Below, in pieces: positions 1 through 9,179 of a stretch of 64,000 bases of DNA (the stretch's first letter is position 1; the number at the start of each line of letters is the position of its first letter). Origin of the DNA: Przewalskia tangutica (Eukaryota > Streptophyta > Magnoliopsida > Solanales > Solanaceae); the NCBI GenBank assembly GCA_029844215.1, contig CM056732.1, positions 48,531,007 to 48,595,006 on the forward strand. Reading direction: 5' to 3'. The translations under genes were made by a program, and so were the position numbers. The notes below the pieces were generated by a model, which saw only the letters and a program-made list of their open reading frames with translations, had not been told where the DNA came from and did no database searches.

Positions 1-597
1 TGAACTTGTGAAGTTTGACTGGTGGGAAGTCTTGCCCAATTTTCCGTAGAATCTTGTATCTAGATTTATTCTACCGAGTAGTCTAGACATTGATAGACTT
101 GTATAACCGTTATAGGTTGAAGTACTGCGAGTAGCGTATTCTACTCGAAGGGTGGAAAAGGCTAGCCGGACTACAATACCTGGGAGCTATTTGCTAATAG
201 TCGATAATCGTCGCGAGGTATGTGATTCTTCCTATCCTCTTGAGCATGATATTTTAAAAGAATATATTTAGTACGGTAGACGTACGTGTGTTAACTGAAC
301 GTAGTTTTACGGCAATGTCTTTTGACTTAAGCCTGAATAATAAGAATCTTGAAGTATTTCAAGAGAATTAAGAACCGTTTTTGAAAGAAGAGTAATACTT
401 GGTTTTAAAAGCTTAAGAGTTATACTAGCTTTATGGGAAGTTAGGTATAACGACTTAAGAGAGATAAAAAGAATGGTTTATTGATTTTAGAAGTTAAGAG
501 ACTTAATTTAATTGATATGAATTTTGTTAAAAAGTGTGAAACCTCATTCGTGAGTAATGAGTACTTGTTTTTTTAAAAGGAATAATGTTTCTTGATT

Positions 598-758
598 TCA
601 GAAATCAGAATGAGTATCGAACGAACCACTGCAGCGTTAATAAAGGGAAATGTTTTGACTAATAAAGTATTATTAAAACCAGTAGAAACCTTCATCTGCA
701 TAGAAGCTAAGATGAGACAAAATGATAGTACATTTCCTAGATCATGGCTGCTTTAATA
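598..758 (+). repeat. conserved 160-bp LTR module (copy 1)
   Basis: This block contains tctgcatagaagctaagat and ends near catggctgctttaataag. It recurs in most LTRs of the window on either strand (6548-6705, 19682-19843, 34282-34433, 38232-38393, 45200-45365, 51132-51303, 56612-56783, 57085-57235, 62813-62980) and is better conserved than its surroundings. The 2.4-kb LTRs of El-3 lack it. Function unknown; no tRNA-like box was recognised. Confidence 0.7.
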
Positions 759-1299
759 AGATTGTTATGAACAAGAATAACCTACTCACACATAAGGCAT
801 ATGTTTCTCAAATTGTTTTAAAAGAGAATTATATTCTTAAGTGATTAAGACTATGAACTACGAAACCTTTCGAAAATGAGAAACTTGAGCATTTGAAATT
901 AGGCAAACTTGAACGTTTGGAAAATAATGTTGTTACTTGATTTTACAAAAGGAAGGGTTTTTGGTTTACTTAAAAGATAGTCACTCTATTTTTATACTAC
1001 GGGTATTGTGTGACTTTTGTGAAAGAAACGGATCTTTTAAAAGAGTTAATGTATGAAGTACTTTGGGGATAAACACCCGAACTTGTTAACATAAAGTAGA
1101 AAGTACCTTGTGTGAATAACTTGATTGTGTTGGTTTGTGATAGCCTTGTAATACTTTCTTGTTTATTTGATAAGTAAACATGCTAGGATGCTACGTGTGT
1201 TAGTACCTTGTGATGTTTGTGTAAAGGGGTTTCCCTTGATTGCGCTTACGTTGTTTAACGATCAGCCGTTATGTTGGTATTGTACCACTCACCCTTGAC

Positions 1300-1640
1300 A
1301 TGATCCCGGGGGTTAAGCTGCCCTCCGATGCGGGGTAATACTCAGGCAGTCTGTGTGACTATGATTCGAGGATACCTCATGCGGGTCCAGGGGACCTATG
1401 CGGAGCTACGAGAGTTCCAGGTTAGTGTGCGGCCCTTGTGGTCATGCGGTCTATGTGGCCATGCGGACTGCGAGTCCAGGACGTTGCCGGGGAGTAGCTA
1501 CCCTCGATGCGGGGAATACCTCATGCGGGCCATTGGAGTGGCCTATGCGGAGCTGCGGGAAGTTCCAGGACTAGACGCGCACATTAGATACTGCAGGCGA
1601 GTGGCCAACTTCGATCATGTGGCGGTCTAGACAGATCTCA
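1300..1640 (+). repeat. GC-rich degenerate repeat region in El-1 LTR
   Basis: Irregular repeats built on atgcgg, tcatgcgg and gagtccagg fill this block. The equivalent block of the other LTR is 7262-7560, where CAG, CTG and CCAGG motifs are mostly shortened. Other LTR families have clean tandem arrays at the same relative position. The 100-aa reading frames here are translations of the repeat, not genes. Confidence 0.55.
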
Positions 1641-2373
1641 TGATACAGTTTATGACCTTGTTGGTACTGTGGGTGTTAGTAGTCGGCTATGCCTTCGTAC
1701 TTACCCCGTACAGTTTTATTGTGACACAGGTGGGACCTGGTGTTCATGTGCATTCCTTGGTGCTTTTATATCATAGACTGACGGCAGTGAGGAAGGTGTT
1801 CCACGGGCATGATTGATGTTGTGGGCGTGAGACCCATAGTTATATTTTTAGTGATGACTTTGAGGGCGTGAGTCCCTGACTTGACATATCGCTATTTATT
1901 GTGAAGCGTAGTTTGGTTATCATACATGTCTCTGCTTTATATAGACTACTATGATTTCATTTCTGATTTTTGATTTCACATACTTGGTACTGTTGTCTTG
2001 ACCTCTCCGGGGCTGCGTTCATCCGCGGTAAGTACACCAGATGTTGATCCTCGCCATAGGAGTCACGATTCAGCGTTTGGGAAGCTCCGTTTCTCTGGAG
2101 GCTTATCTTTGGTATAGTCCCTTGTTGTTGTAGGTGCTTACATTCAGGGGTATGGCGGGGCCCTGTCCCGTCGTTGTTGTCATATCATTCGTAGAGGTCT
2201 GTAGTACTGTTGTGGGCAGAGTTATAATGGGATGTAACTGTTCGGATTTAAGTTTTTATATATATGCCGAAAGGCAACTTTTCTCAGATGAACTGTTTTT
2301 ATTTCATGTCTTGTTTTATTTTCTGCTGATTACTCTGATGTATGTCTACTTGGGTGCCTAGGGTAAGACACCA

Positions 2374-2400
2374 GTCACGGGCCCGGGTTCGGGTCGTGAC
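2374..2400 (+). other. terminal LTR hairpin of El-1
   Basis: gtcacg (2374-2379) pairs with cgtgac (2395-2400), and inside it cccg (2382-2385) pairs with cggg (2390-2393). The same fold can be drawn at nearly every LTR 3' end in the window, with wobble and compensatory changes in some copies (see findings). In an RNA it would lie immediately before the primer-binding site. Confidence 0.5.
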
Positions 2401-2405
2401 AAAAG

Positions 2406-2417
2406 TGGTATCAGAGC
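2406..2417 (+). other. El-1 primer-binding site (tRNA-iMet)
   Basis: tggtatcagagc is the standard plant primer-binding site, complementary to the 3' end of initiator methionine tRNA. It starts 4 nt after the LTR end at 2401. Minus-strand DNA synthesis would start here. Confidence 0.95.
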
Positions 2418-2591
2418 AGTTAATCCTCGGAAAGTGTCTACAGACCGTATCTAGTAGAGTCTTGATTATCGGTGTGTTGTGCACCACACCAATAATCAGG
2501 AGGCTATAGGATATTTAGGATTGGTTTCCATTCTTCTCACTCTGAGATCGTGCCTTAGAGCTGTGTTATAAGTTGGACCCCTCTAATGTAA

Positions 2592-2607
2592 TTCTTTCCC
2601 TTACCAG
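2592..2607 (+). promoter_or_regulatory. predicted 3' splice site before gag
   Basis: A pyrimidine-rich stretch (ttctttcccttaccag) ends in CAG at 2605-2607, two bases before the gag ATG. Other gag copies have the same arrangement: pyrimidines, CAG or its shortened form, tt, then atgcctc. Together with the donor-like atcgag|gtaa inside each LTR it suggests a leader intron. This is inference from motif and position only. Confidence 0.4.
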
Positions 2608-2609
2608 TT

Positions 2610-3345
2610 ATGCCTCCGCGTAAGGCAACCCGGGCCCAGAAGGGCAAGGCAGCCGAGGGAGCTGCGAGTAGAGCACAGAGGGTTACGAGGGCACAGGCCC
2701 AATTATCACCTAGGATAGTGCTTCATTCGGGGAGTTCTGCGACATCGCCAGCCCCAGCAGAGTTTAGCACGGCGGCAGCAGTTCCTACTGCGGCCATGAC
2801 ATTTACACCTTCAGTTCCACGACCAGTAGCAGAAAGTATAGTTTGCAAAGGGACGACCCTGTTGCTAGCTAAGAATGTAGCTACCAGAGAGTATATGATG
2901 TACCGATTTATCACGGGTCTTGATGACTATCTAAAGAAAGGTTGTGCAAGAGTAGCTCTTCAGTCAGGCATGGATATTGCCCGCATACAGGCTTATGCGC
3001 AGCACGCAGAGGAACGTAGAGATCGACGGATTAACCAAGATCAGCAGAAGAGGGCCAGAACCACAGGGTCCTTTGGTAACTTTCGAAGCAAATTCAGTAG
3101 TTCGGAGAGGAAGGGGTGTTAGCTGAGAGGCCACCCTCGGTGTGGCGTTGTGGTAAGTGTCATTATGGAGTGTGTCGTACTTCTTGGCGACTTGTTTTAC
3201 TTGCGGCGGCAGGCCATTTGCGAGAAAATCTGTCCACCAGGTGGCGCGGATGTAAAGACTCGACGCCAGGATCGCGTGGATTCATCACCGTCCCTAGCTA
3301 TGCGCCCAACAGGGCAGGATCGATTAGAACGACAGAGGGGAGTGA
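2610..3345 (+). pseudogene. gag: El-1 gag, internally deleted
   Basis: The reading frame opens with MPPRKATRAQKGKAA, a basic Ala/Arg-rich N-terminus shared with the other gag copies here. It stays open to 3122 (170 aa). The central Retrotrans_gag domain is largely missing: the protein jumps from the Pro/Ala-rich linker (residues 40-75) to the end of the gag domain (FITGLDDYL, then a basic RRDRRINQDQQKRARTTGSFGNF tail). A zinc knuckle follows out of frame at about 3138-3240; CGKCHYG..C lies in one frame and CFTCG in another. Gag would package the element RNA in cytoplasmic particles. The ATG is chosen because it lies 2 nt after the acceptor-like CAG and is conserved among copies. As read, the product would be defective. 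Confidence 0.8.
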
Positions 3346-3640
3346 AGCGGTAGATAGCATTGTGCTAATTGTGATTAGGAATCATGGTTAGTTAAAAGGG
3401 TAAGATTGGGGATAAGGAAAGTATGAGCCTTAGAGTTTTATACGTAGAGACCTTAGAGGCAAGGCCATCTCGAGTTAGAGATTTATATATTTTTATGTGT
3501 TTGACCCTTATCGGAGTGCATAGTGCACGTAAGATATATTTGTGTGCTAAGTTCCTGAGTAGTGTGGAATGAAAGAGGGTAGTTGAGCTAAGAAGACCGC
3601 TAGGTTTTCGTAACTTGATTAGTGAGATTGTTCCGGAATC
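3346..3640 (+). other. El-1 internal linker, no gene seen
   Basis: AT-richer DNA between the gag remnant and the spacer. Parts are shared with El-2 (about 22560-22800) and, in reverse, with El-4 (about 47650-47880) and El-5 (about 53700-53900). No domain was recognised; the 85-aa minus-strand frame here lies antisense inside the element. Confidence 0.6.
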
Positions 3641-3850
3641 GGGGAGCAAGTGTTTTGCGCGAAAGTGGGTCGGGTTGGGGCCATGTCGCGGGTCAACCCG
3701 CGACCTGTTTTGTGGTGGGGTCAGTTCGGGGTGGTCCCGCCAGGTGGTAGGGTCACGAGGGTGTTAGGCCCAAGTTTGGTTAACCATCGTACGAGTTCGT
3801 GGATGCGTTCGACCAGTAGTCGGGCCGATGAGGTCAGCCCATCTTGTCCT
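3641..3850 (+). other. GC-rich spacer shared by pol-less elements
   Basis: This block holds cgggtcaacccgcgacc, which contains a 7-bp inverted repeat (cgggtca / tgacccg, partly overlapping) and then a taggatcacgag-like run. It recurs in El-2 (22806-22985), El-4 (47460-47650, reverse) and El-5 (53510-53700, reverse). It is absent from the gag-pol element El-3, so it marks the non-autonomous lineage. The frame 3650-3943 runs through it into an integrase fragment. Confidence 0.6.
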
Positions 3851-4625
3851 TCAGTCAGGACCGTTTACTCGGCAGAGGGTTATGCGAGATGTTTTATCAG
3901 GAAGGTTGTAAGGCTGCACGGGGTGCCTACTTTCACCTTATGACAGACAGTGAAGCCCAGGTTGTGGCTATTTCGTTTTCTGGAAGTTTTACCAGGCAGG
4001 GTTAGGAACTCAGGTGAGTCTCAGTATCGCATTCGCCCTCGGGCCAGTGTTTGGATTTGAGGGTAGTTGTGAGGATTGTTGCCTCTGTTAAAGTGTTTTT
4101 AGAACTACCATTTCAGTATTCGGATATCGCCTTACGAAGCCTTGTAGGGGCGGAAGTGTAAGTTGCCGGTCGATTGGTTCGATGTTGGCAAAGTTCAGAT
4201 AGTTGGTTCATACTTGTTTCAGCAAGATGTGGATAGGGCGAAGCTTATCCAGAAGAGGTTATTGGCAACTCAGAGTCAACAGAAGTCGTGCGGATAGCCG
4301 GCGACGACACTTAGAGTTCAGGTTGATGGTAGGATTTCTTGAAGGTACCACCCCGGAGAGGGTGTGACGAGTTTTGGGAAACAGAGGGAACTTAGCCGGA
4401 GGTATTTTGAGCGTTCTCTTTTTTCAGATCCTTTGGAGGATAGGCCAAGTTGCCTATGGGTTAGCATTGTCGTCCGACGTAGGAGGCAGTATGTCCGGTC
4501 TTTCGTGTTGCTATGATCAGAAAAATATCGGAGATCCATCCGGAGTGTTCCCAGTTAATGATGACCAAGTTGGAGGTAGTAACCTGAGATTTGGAAGGCA
4601 AGCGATGAAATGTGGTAAGTTATGA
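3841..4625 (+). pseudogene. pol: El-1 integrase remnant (core scrap + C-terminus)
   Basis: Around 3860-3943 the frame reads AEGYARCFIRKVVRLHGVPT, matching the integrase core of Ty3/gypsy elements. From about 4100 there are YHFSIRISPYEAL-like and VDWFDVGK-like segments, then a DVDRAKLIQKR run, all on different frames. The frame 4374-4625 gives FFQILWRIGQVAYGLALSSDVGG and NIGDPSGVFPVNDDQV, the region between integrase and chromodomain. Protease, reverse transcriptase and RNase H are absent between gag and this scrap. El-1 is therefore not able to make its own pol. The same order (spacer, then integrase scrap) is found in El-5 on the minus strand, so the deletion is inherited by a lineage rather than unique to this copy. 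Confidence 0.75.
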
Positions 4626-4873
4626 GAAAGAGTTCGAGTGCACGAGAAGGGTACGACGAGTAAGGGAAGAAGTGAACATGTGTTAAGAGGATAGAAGTGA
4701 TCGTTTCTTAAGGGAGTATCGTTTAGACTTTGGGTGGAAGCTTTTGTGATGTTAGAGGTGATTCCTCGTAGACTTGGATTAAGTATTGGAGCGTGTGTTA
4801 TTTTGTGGCCATGTGTGGCATTGGAAACTTGTTTAAGTTTAGAGGAACTTCATCGTTATCCGTCTTGAGAAGG
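4626..4873 (+). other. El-1 3' internal non-coding region
   Basis: This stretch between the integrase scrap and the polypurine tract is shared with El-2 (23080-23390), El-4 (47040-47370, reverse) and El-5 (52880-53140, reverse). It includes gaggtgattcctcgt and a ttgtggccatgtgtggcat motif. No reading frame is conserved that I can see. Confidence 0.55.
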
Positions 4874-4892
4874 AACATTCGGGACGAATGTT
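4874..4892 (+). other. inverted repeat before the polypurine tract
   Basis: aacattcg (4874-4881) and cgaatgtt (4885-4892) form a perfect 8-bp stem with a gga loop. The pair is conserved before the polypurine tracts of El-3, El-4, El-5 and El-6 and is partly kept in El-2. Confidence 0.6.
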
Positions 4893-4895
4893 TCT

Positions 4896-4908
4896 AAGGA
4901 GGGGAGAA
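4896..4908 (+). other. El-1 polypurine tract
   Basis: aaggaggggagaa directly precedes the LTR start TGTTATACCCCG at 4909. It is the expected primer for plus-strand DNA synthesis. Confidence 0.9.
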
Positions 4909-5312
4909 TGTTATACCCCGTATTTCCAGAGTATGTACGTGAGGACGTACGTAGAAAAGTTTGAGCCTTAAAGTTAGGCAAGGACGAAAATTTTGTGCAC
5001 AACACACGAAAGGAATCGTTTTTCGACGAAACGTTTTACAAAACTTGCGAAGGGAAAATTCCGGCTATGTCATTAATAATTTTTGCGGATTTTTCCGAGA
5101 GATGAAATATTTTGGACCAACGAGAGGGAGACACTTGTCACCCTCTAGTGGGCGGTCAAGTGGTCGTTTGGCTTGCACGATTTGGGCATGTTTTGTGGCC
5201 TAAAATATGGGTCAATGTTTGGAGTGAATTGTGGAGTAGGGCTAGGGGGCACTTGGGCAAATCTTGGCCCTCCACTTGCCCCCACTTGGCTTGATCATGG
5301 CCATTGAACTCC

Positions 5313-5320
5313 TATAAATA
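5313..5320 (+). promoter_or_regulatory. TATA box of El-1 LTR
   Basis: tataaata followed by ccc. The motif recurs about 0.4 kb from the head of every LTR whose head is in the window and belongs to these families. Transcription would start roughly 30 nt downstream. Confidence 0.6.
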
Positions 5321-5825
5321 CCCACGCTGTGAAGACTTCTTCATCCCAAAAACTTTCCTAAGTCTTGAAAGCCCTCTTCCCCCCTTAGTGTAGTGTTTTC
5401 GTCCAAGCCTCCCCCTCCCCCCTTTGTGAGGCCCCTTGGCCGAGAGCCCCCTCCCCCTTGGCCGAAAGTATCCCCCTCCTAGGGTGCTAGCCGAAACCTA
5501 CCACTCCTTGTGGTGTTGTTCTCGTGAAAATACCCCCCCCTCTTGGTAGAAAATACTCTCCAAGTATTTTTACTATACCAAAATACCTTAGCCTTATACC
5601 TTGTGGTATTCCAAAGATACCTCTCTACGTAGAGCCCGAAAATACTACCTTTTGTCCTTTTTGTCTCAAGACGAAACCCTAAGGAAAATCTTCATAGTCG
5701 GTTGAAGTGTTAAGTAGAAGTTGCGTAGAACTTCTAAGGGTTGTTTTGAGCGGGTTGGAGCGCCCAGAGTAGGAGCTAAACGTTGCTCAGGATCGACATT
5801 TAAACTTGGATAATTTTGGGCTTAT

Positions 5826-5834
5826 CGAGGTAAA
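5826..5834 (+). promoter_or_regulatory. donor-like site in LTR (gcttatcgag|gtaaat)
   Basis: cgag|gtaaat with GT at 5830-5831. The block ataattttgggcttatcgag just before it is conserved in all LTRs with a visible head, followed each time by gtaa. Predicted 5' splice site for a leader intron ending before gag; motif evidence only. Confidence 0.4.
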
Positions 5835-6547
5835 TATCTTGTCTCCCTATTGTAATTGAGTTTACATACTATTGAAGTATAAGAATTAAGTATAAGTTAT
5901 ACACCAGAAGGTATATAAGAAGGAATTGAATCAGACTTACATAGATCGTATTTCTGATGAACTTGTGAAGTTTGTGGTGGGAAGTCTGCCCAATTTTCCG
6001 TAGAATCTTGTATCTAGATTTATTCTACCGAGTAGTCTAGACATTGATAGACTTGTATAACCGTTATAGGTTGAATCGCGAGTAGCGTATTCTACTCGAA
6101 GGGTGGAAAAGGCTAGCCGGACTACAATACCTGGGAGCTATTTGCTAATAGTCGATAATCGTCGCGAGGTATGTGATTCTTCCTATCCTCTTGAGCATGA
6201 TATTTTAAAAGAATATATTTAGTACGGTAGACGTACGTGTGTTAACTGAACGTAGTTTTACGGCAATGTCTTTTGACTTAAGCCTGAATAATAAGAATCT
6301 TGAAGTATTTCAAGAGAATTAAGAACCGTTTTTGAAAGAAGAGTAATACTTGGTTTTAAAAGCTTAAGAGTTATACTAGCTTTATGGGAAGTTAGGTATA
6401 ACGACTTAAGAGAGATAAAAAGAATGGTTTATTGATTTTAGAAGTTAAGAGACTTAATTTAATTGATATGAATTTTGTTAAAAAGTGTGAAACCTCATTC
6501 GTGAGTAATGAGTACTTGTTTTTTTAAAAGGAATAATGTTTTACTGA

Positions 6548-6705
6548 TTTCGGAAATCAGAATGAGTATCGAACGAACCACTGCAGCGTTAATAAAGGGA
6601 AATGTTTTGACTAATAAAGTATTATTAAAACCAGTAGAAACCTCCATCTGCATAGAAGCTAAGATGAGACAAAATGATAGTACATTTCCTAGATCATTCG
6701 CTTAA
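6548..6705 (+). repeat. conserved 160-bp LTR module (copy 2)
   Basis: Counterpart of 598-758 in the other LTR of El-1, with a handful of differences. The 65-aa reading frame across it is not conserved as protein in other copies. Confidence 0.7.
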
Positions 6706-8301
6706 TAAGATTGTTATGAACAAGAATAACCTACTCACACATAAGACATATGTTTCTCAAATTGTTTTAAAAGAGAATTATATTCTTAAGTGATTAAGAC
6801 TATGAACTACGAAACCTTTCGAAAATGAGAAACTTGAGCATTTGAAATTAGGCAAACTTGAACGTTTGGAAAATAATGTTGTTACTTGATTTTACAAAAG
6901 GAAGGGTTTTTGGTTTACTTAAAAGATAGTCACTCTATTTTTATACTACGGGTATTGTGTGACTTTTGTGAAAGAAGCGGATCTTTTAAAAGAGTTAATG
7001 TATGAAGTACTTTGGGGATAAACACCCGAACTTGTTAACATAAAGTAGAAAGTACCTTGTGTGAATAACTTGATTGTGTTGGTTTGTGATAGCCTTGTAA
7101 TACTTTCTTGTTGATTTGATAAGTAAACATGCTAGGATCTACGTGTGTTAGTACTTTGTGATGTTTGTGTAAAGGGGTTTCCTTGATTGCGCTTTACGTT
7201 GTTTAACAATCACCGTTATGTTGGTATTGTACCACTCACCCTGACATGATCCCGGGGTTAAGTGCCTCCGTGCGCGGTAATACTCGTGCGATGTGACTAT
7301 GATTCGAGGATACCTCATGCGGGTCCAGGACCTATGCGGAGCTACGAGTTCGTGTTAGTGTCGGCGCCTTGTGGTCATGCGGCCTACATGTGGCCACGCG
7401 GATCGCGAGTCGTGACGTTCGGGAGTAGCTACCTCGATGCGGGAATACCTCATGCGGGCCATCGGAGTGGCCTATGCGAGTGCGGAAGTTCGGGACTAGA
7501 CGCGCGCATTAGATCTGCGCGCGAGTGGCCGCCGATCATGTGGCGGTGCAGACAGATCTCATGATACGCTTTATGACCTTGTTGCATGCGCAGGTGTTAG
7601 TAGTCGGCTATGCCTTCGTACTTACCGTGCGGTTTTATTGTGACACAGTGGGACACGGTGTTCATGTGCATTCCTTGGTGCTTTTATATCATAGGCTGGC
7701 GGTGAGGAAGGTGTTCCACGGCGCATGATTGATGTTGTGGGCGTGAGACCCATAGTTATATTTTGAGTGATGACTTTGAGGCGTGAGTCCACGACTTGAC
7801 ATCGCTTATTTATTGTGAATCGTAGTTTGGTTATCATACATGTCTCTGCGTATATAGCCTACTATGATTTCATTTACGATATTTTCGATTTCACATACTT
7901 GGTACCGTTATCGACTTCTCGCGGCTGCGTTACATGCCGCAGTGTAGGTACACCGATGTTGATCCTCGTAGGAGTCACGATTCGGCGTTTGGAAGCTCCG
8001 CTTCTCCGAGGCTTATCTTTCGTATAGTCCTGTTGTTGTAGGTGCTACATTCGTGGTATGGCGGAGCCCCGTCCGTCGTTGTTGTCATATCATTCGTAGG
8101 TGCAGAAATCGTTGTGGCGAGTTATAATGGGATGTAACTGTTCGGATTTAAGTTTTTATATATATGCCGAAAGGCAACTTTTCTCAGATGAACTGTTTTT
8201 ATTTCATGTCTTGTTTTATTTTCCGCTGAATACTCTGATGTATGTCTACTTGGGTGCCCGGGGTAAGGCACCAGTCACGGGCCCGGGTTCGGGTCGTGAC
8301 A

Positions 8302-8487
8302 CTAATAAATTCCATAAGTCTCAAATATCAAATTTGAGAACCAAATTCCAATTATTAAACCTTTTTTCTTCACGAGGTTCGGAATATTTTCCGTAGGAAA
8401 AAGTAATCTTTCTTTCGTTTCAAGCTTAAAGTCGTATTTTCTCACGTAGGTCCTTATATACATGTCCTGGAACTACGGGGTGTAACA
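8302..8487 (-). mobile_element. LTR head fragment, host of El-1
   Basis: On the minus strand, from 8487 downward, it reads TGTTACACCCCGTAGTTCCAGG and continues like the heads of the El-2 and El-4 LTRs. Only the first 186 bp are visible because El-1 was inserted here; the rest would lie beyond the window start. No polypurine tract flanks the head at 8488, so this is a 5' LTR or a solo LTR. Confidence 0.75.
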
Positions 8488-9179
8488 ACTTCGATGGCAG
8501 AATGTTCGACGAGAGCTGAAAAGTTTCTGACTTTTGGGCTGGTTTGGGAATTGATTCCCCACGAATTTGCTCATGAATTCAGCCATTATTTGGCTGAATT
8601 GTAACCTCCATATTAAGTGTCATTACATGGCTATTGATGACAATTACTTGGCTAGATGAGAAGTCATCTTATACACACTATAAATTGAGGCCTTTGACTC
8701 AATTCAAGAACATACTTCATACTTGTATAGTTCAGATTTTCTGAACTTCTTCCTCTCTAGCATATCTCTCACACACTCAAAGGTTCTTCTTGAGAAACAC
8801 TTGAGTTTCTTTGCTCATTTGTTTAGTTGCTTTTTTATATTGTGAGACAGTTGCCCATATCGTAAAAGGATATATACGTGACAATAATGTCTTAAGTACA
8901 TAGTGAATATCACTCGACTCAGCAGCGCCTTGTAACACTACTAGATTTAGTGTGTTTTGGTTTCGGCTTATAAAGATCAAGAGTTTGCTGCAGTGGAACG
9001 AAGATCCAAAGATCCAAGAGTTAAGAATCATTCAAGAACGAAGAACAATATCATCAAACTTGTTGTGGTTGTCACAACTCTTGTTAGACTTGTTAGGCTT
9101 CAAGCCTGTTGTATTGTAACCATATTAGTTTATCCTTTTAAAATACTAGTAGTAGTTGTATACTATTTTCGTACATCCA
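8488..9179 (+). mobile_element. older LTR fragment, plus-strand copy
   Basis: This region is an inverted, diverged copy of 10988-12037 (shared words: agctgaaaagtttctgac, cagttgcccatatcgtaaaa, ggatatatacg). It ends gtacatcca, as does the other copy. It has a tataaattgagg TATA-like motif and no chromovirus sequence. I infer the 3' part of an LTR of another, probably Copia-type, family. Its left part is cut by the chromovirus LTR head at 8487. Confidence 0.5.

Larger units (their letters stand above)
1..2401 (+). mobile_element. El-1 5' LTR, left part cut by window
   Basis: Position 1 aligns with position 5958 in the second LTR of the same element, so roughly 1.05 kb of this LTR lies before the window. 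It ends in gggtcgtgaca at 2401, directly before the primer-binding site. Most of the first 1.25 kb is nearly identical to 5958-7200, so the insertion is young. The copies differ mainly in the GC-rich stretch 1300-1640 and the structured tail 1980-2401, almost always at CAG/CTG or CC/GG motifs. It would supply the end of the transcript leader and the R/U5-like sequences for reverse transcription. Confidence 0.93.
4909..8301 (+). mobile_element. El-1 3' LTR (3,393 bp)
   Basis: Begins TGTTATACCCCG after the polypurine tract and ends GGGTCGTGACA, so it has TG...CA termini. From 5958 it repeats the window start. It contains a TATA box (5313-5320), a donor-like site after 5829, the conserved module (6548-6705), the GC-rich block (7262-7560) and the structured tail. 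Many CAG/CTG and CCGG motifs in 7260-8120 are shortened relative to the 5' LTR. El-1 is inserted into a minus-strand LTR head that continues at 8302. Confidence 0.95.

Noticed and set aside
598..758. tRNA-derived SINE
   Set aside because: No convincing A/B box spacing or A-tail, and all copies lie at the same LTR position; origin left open.
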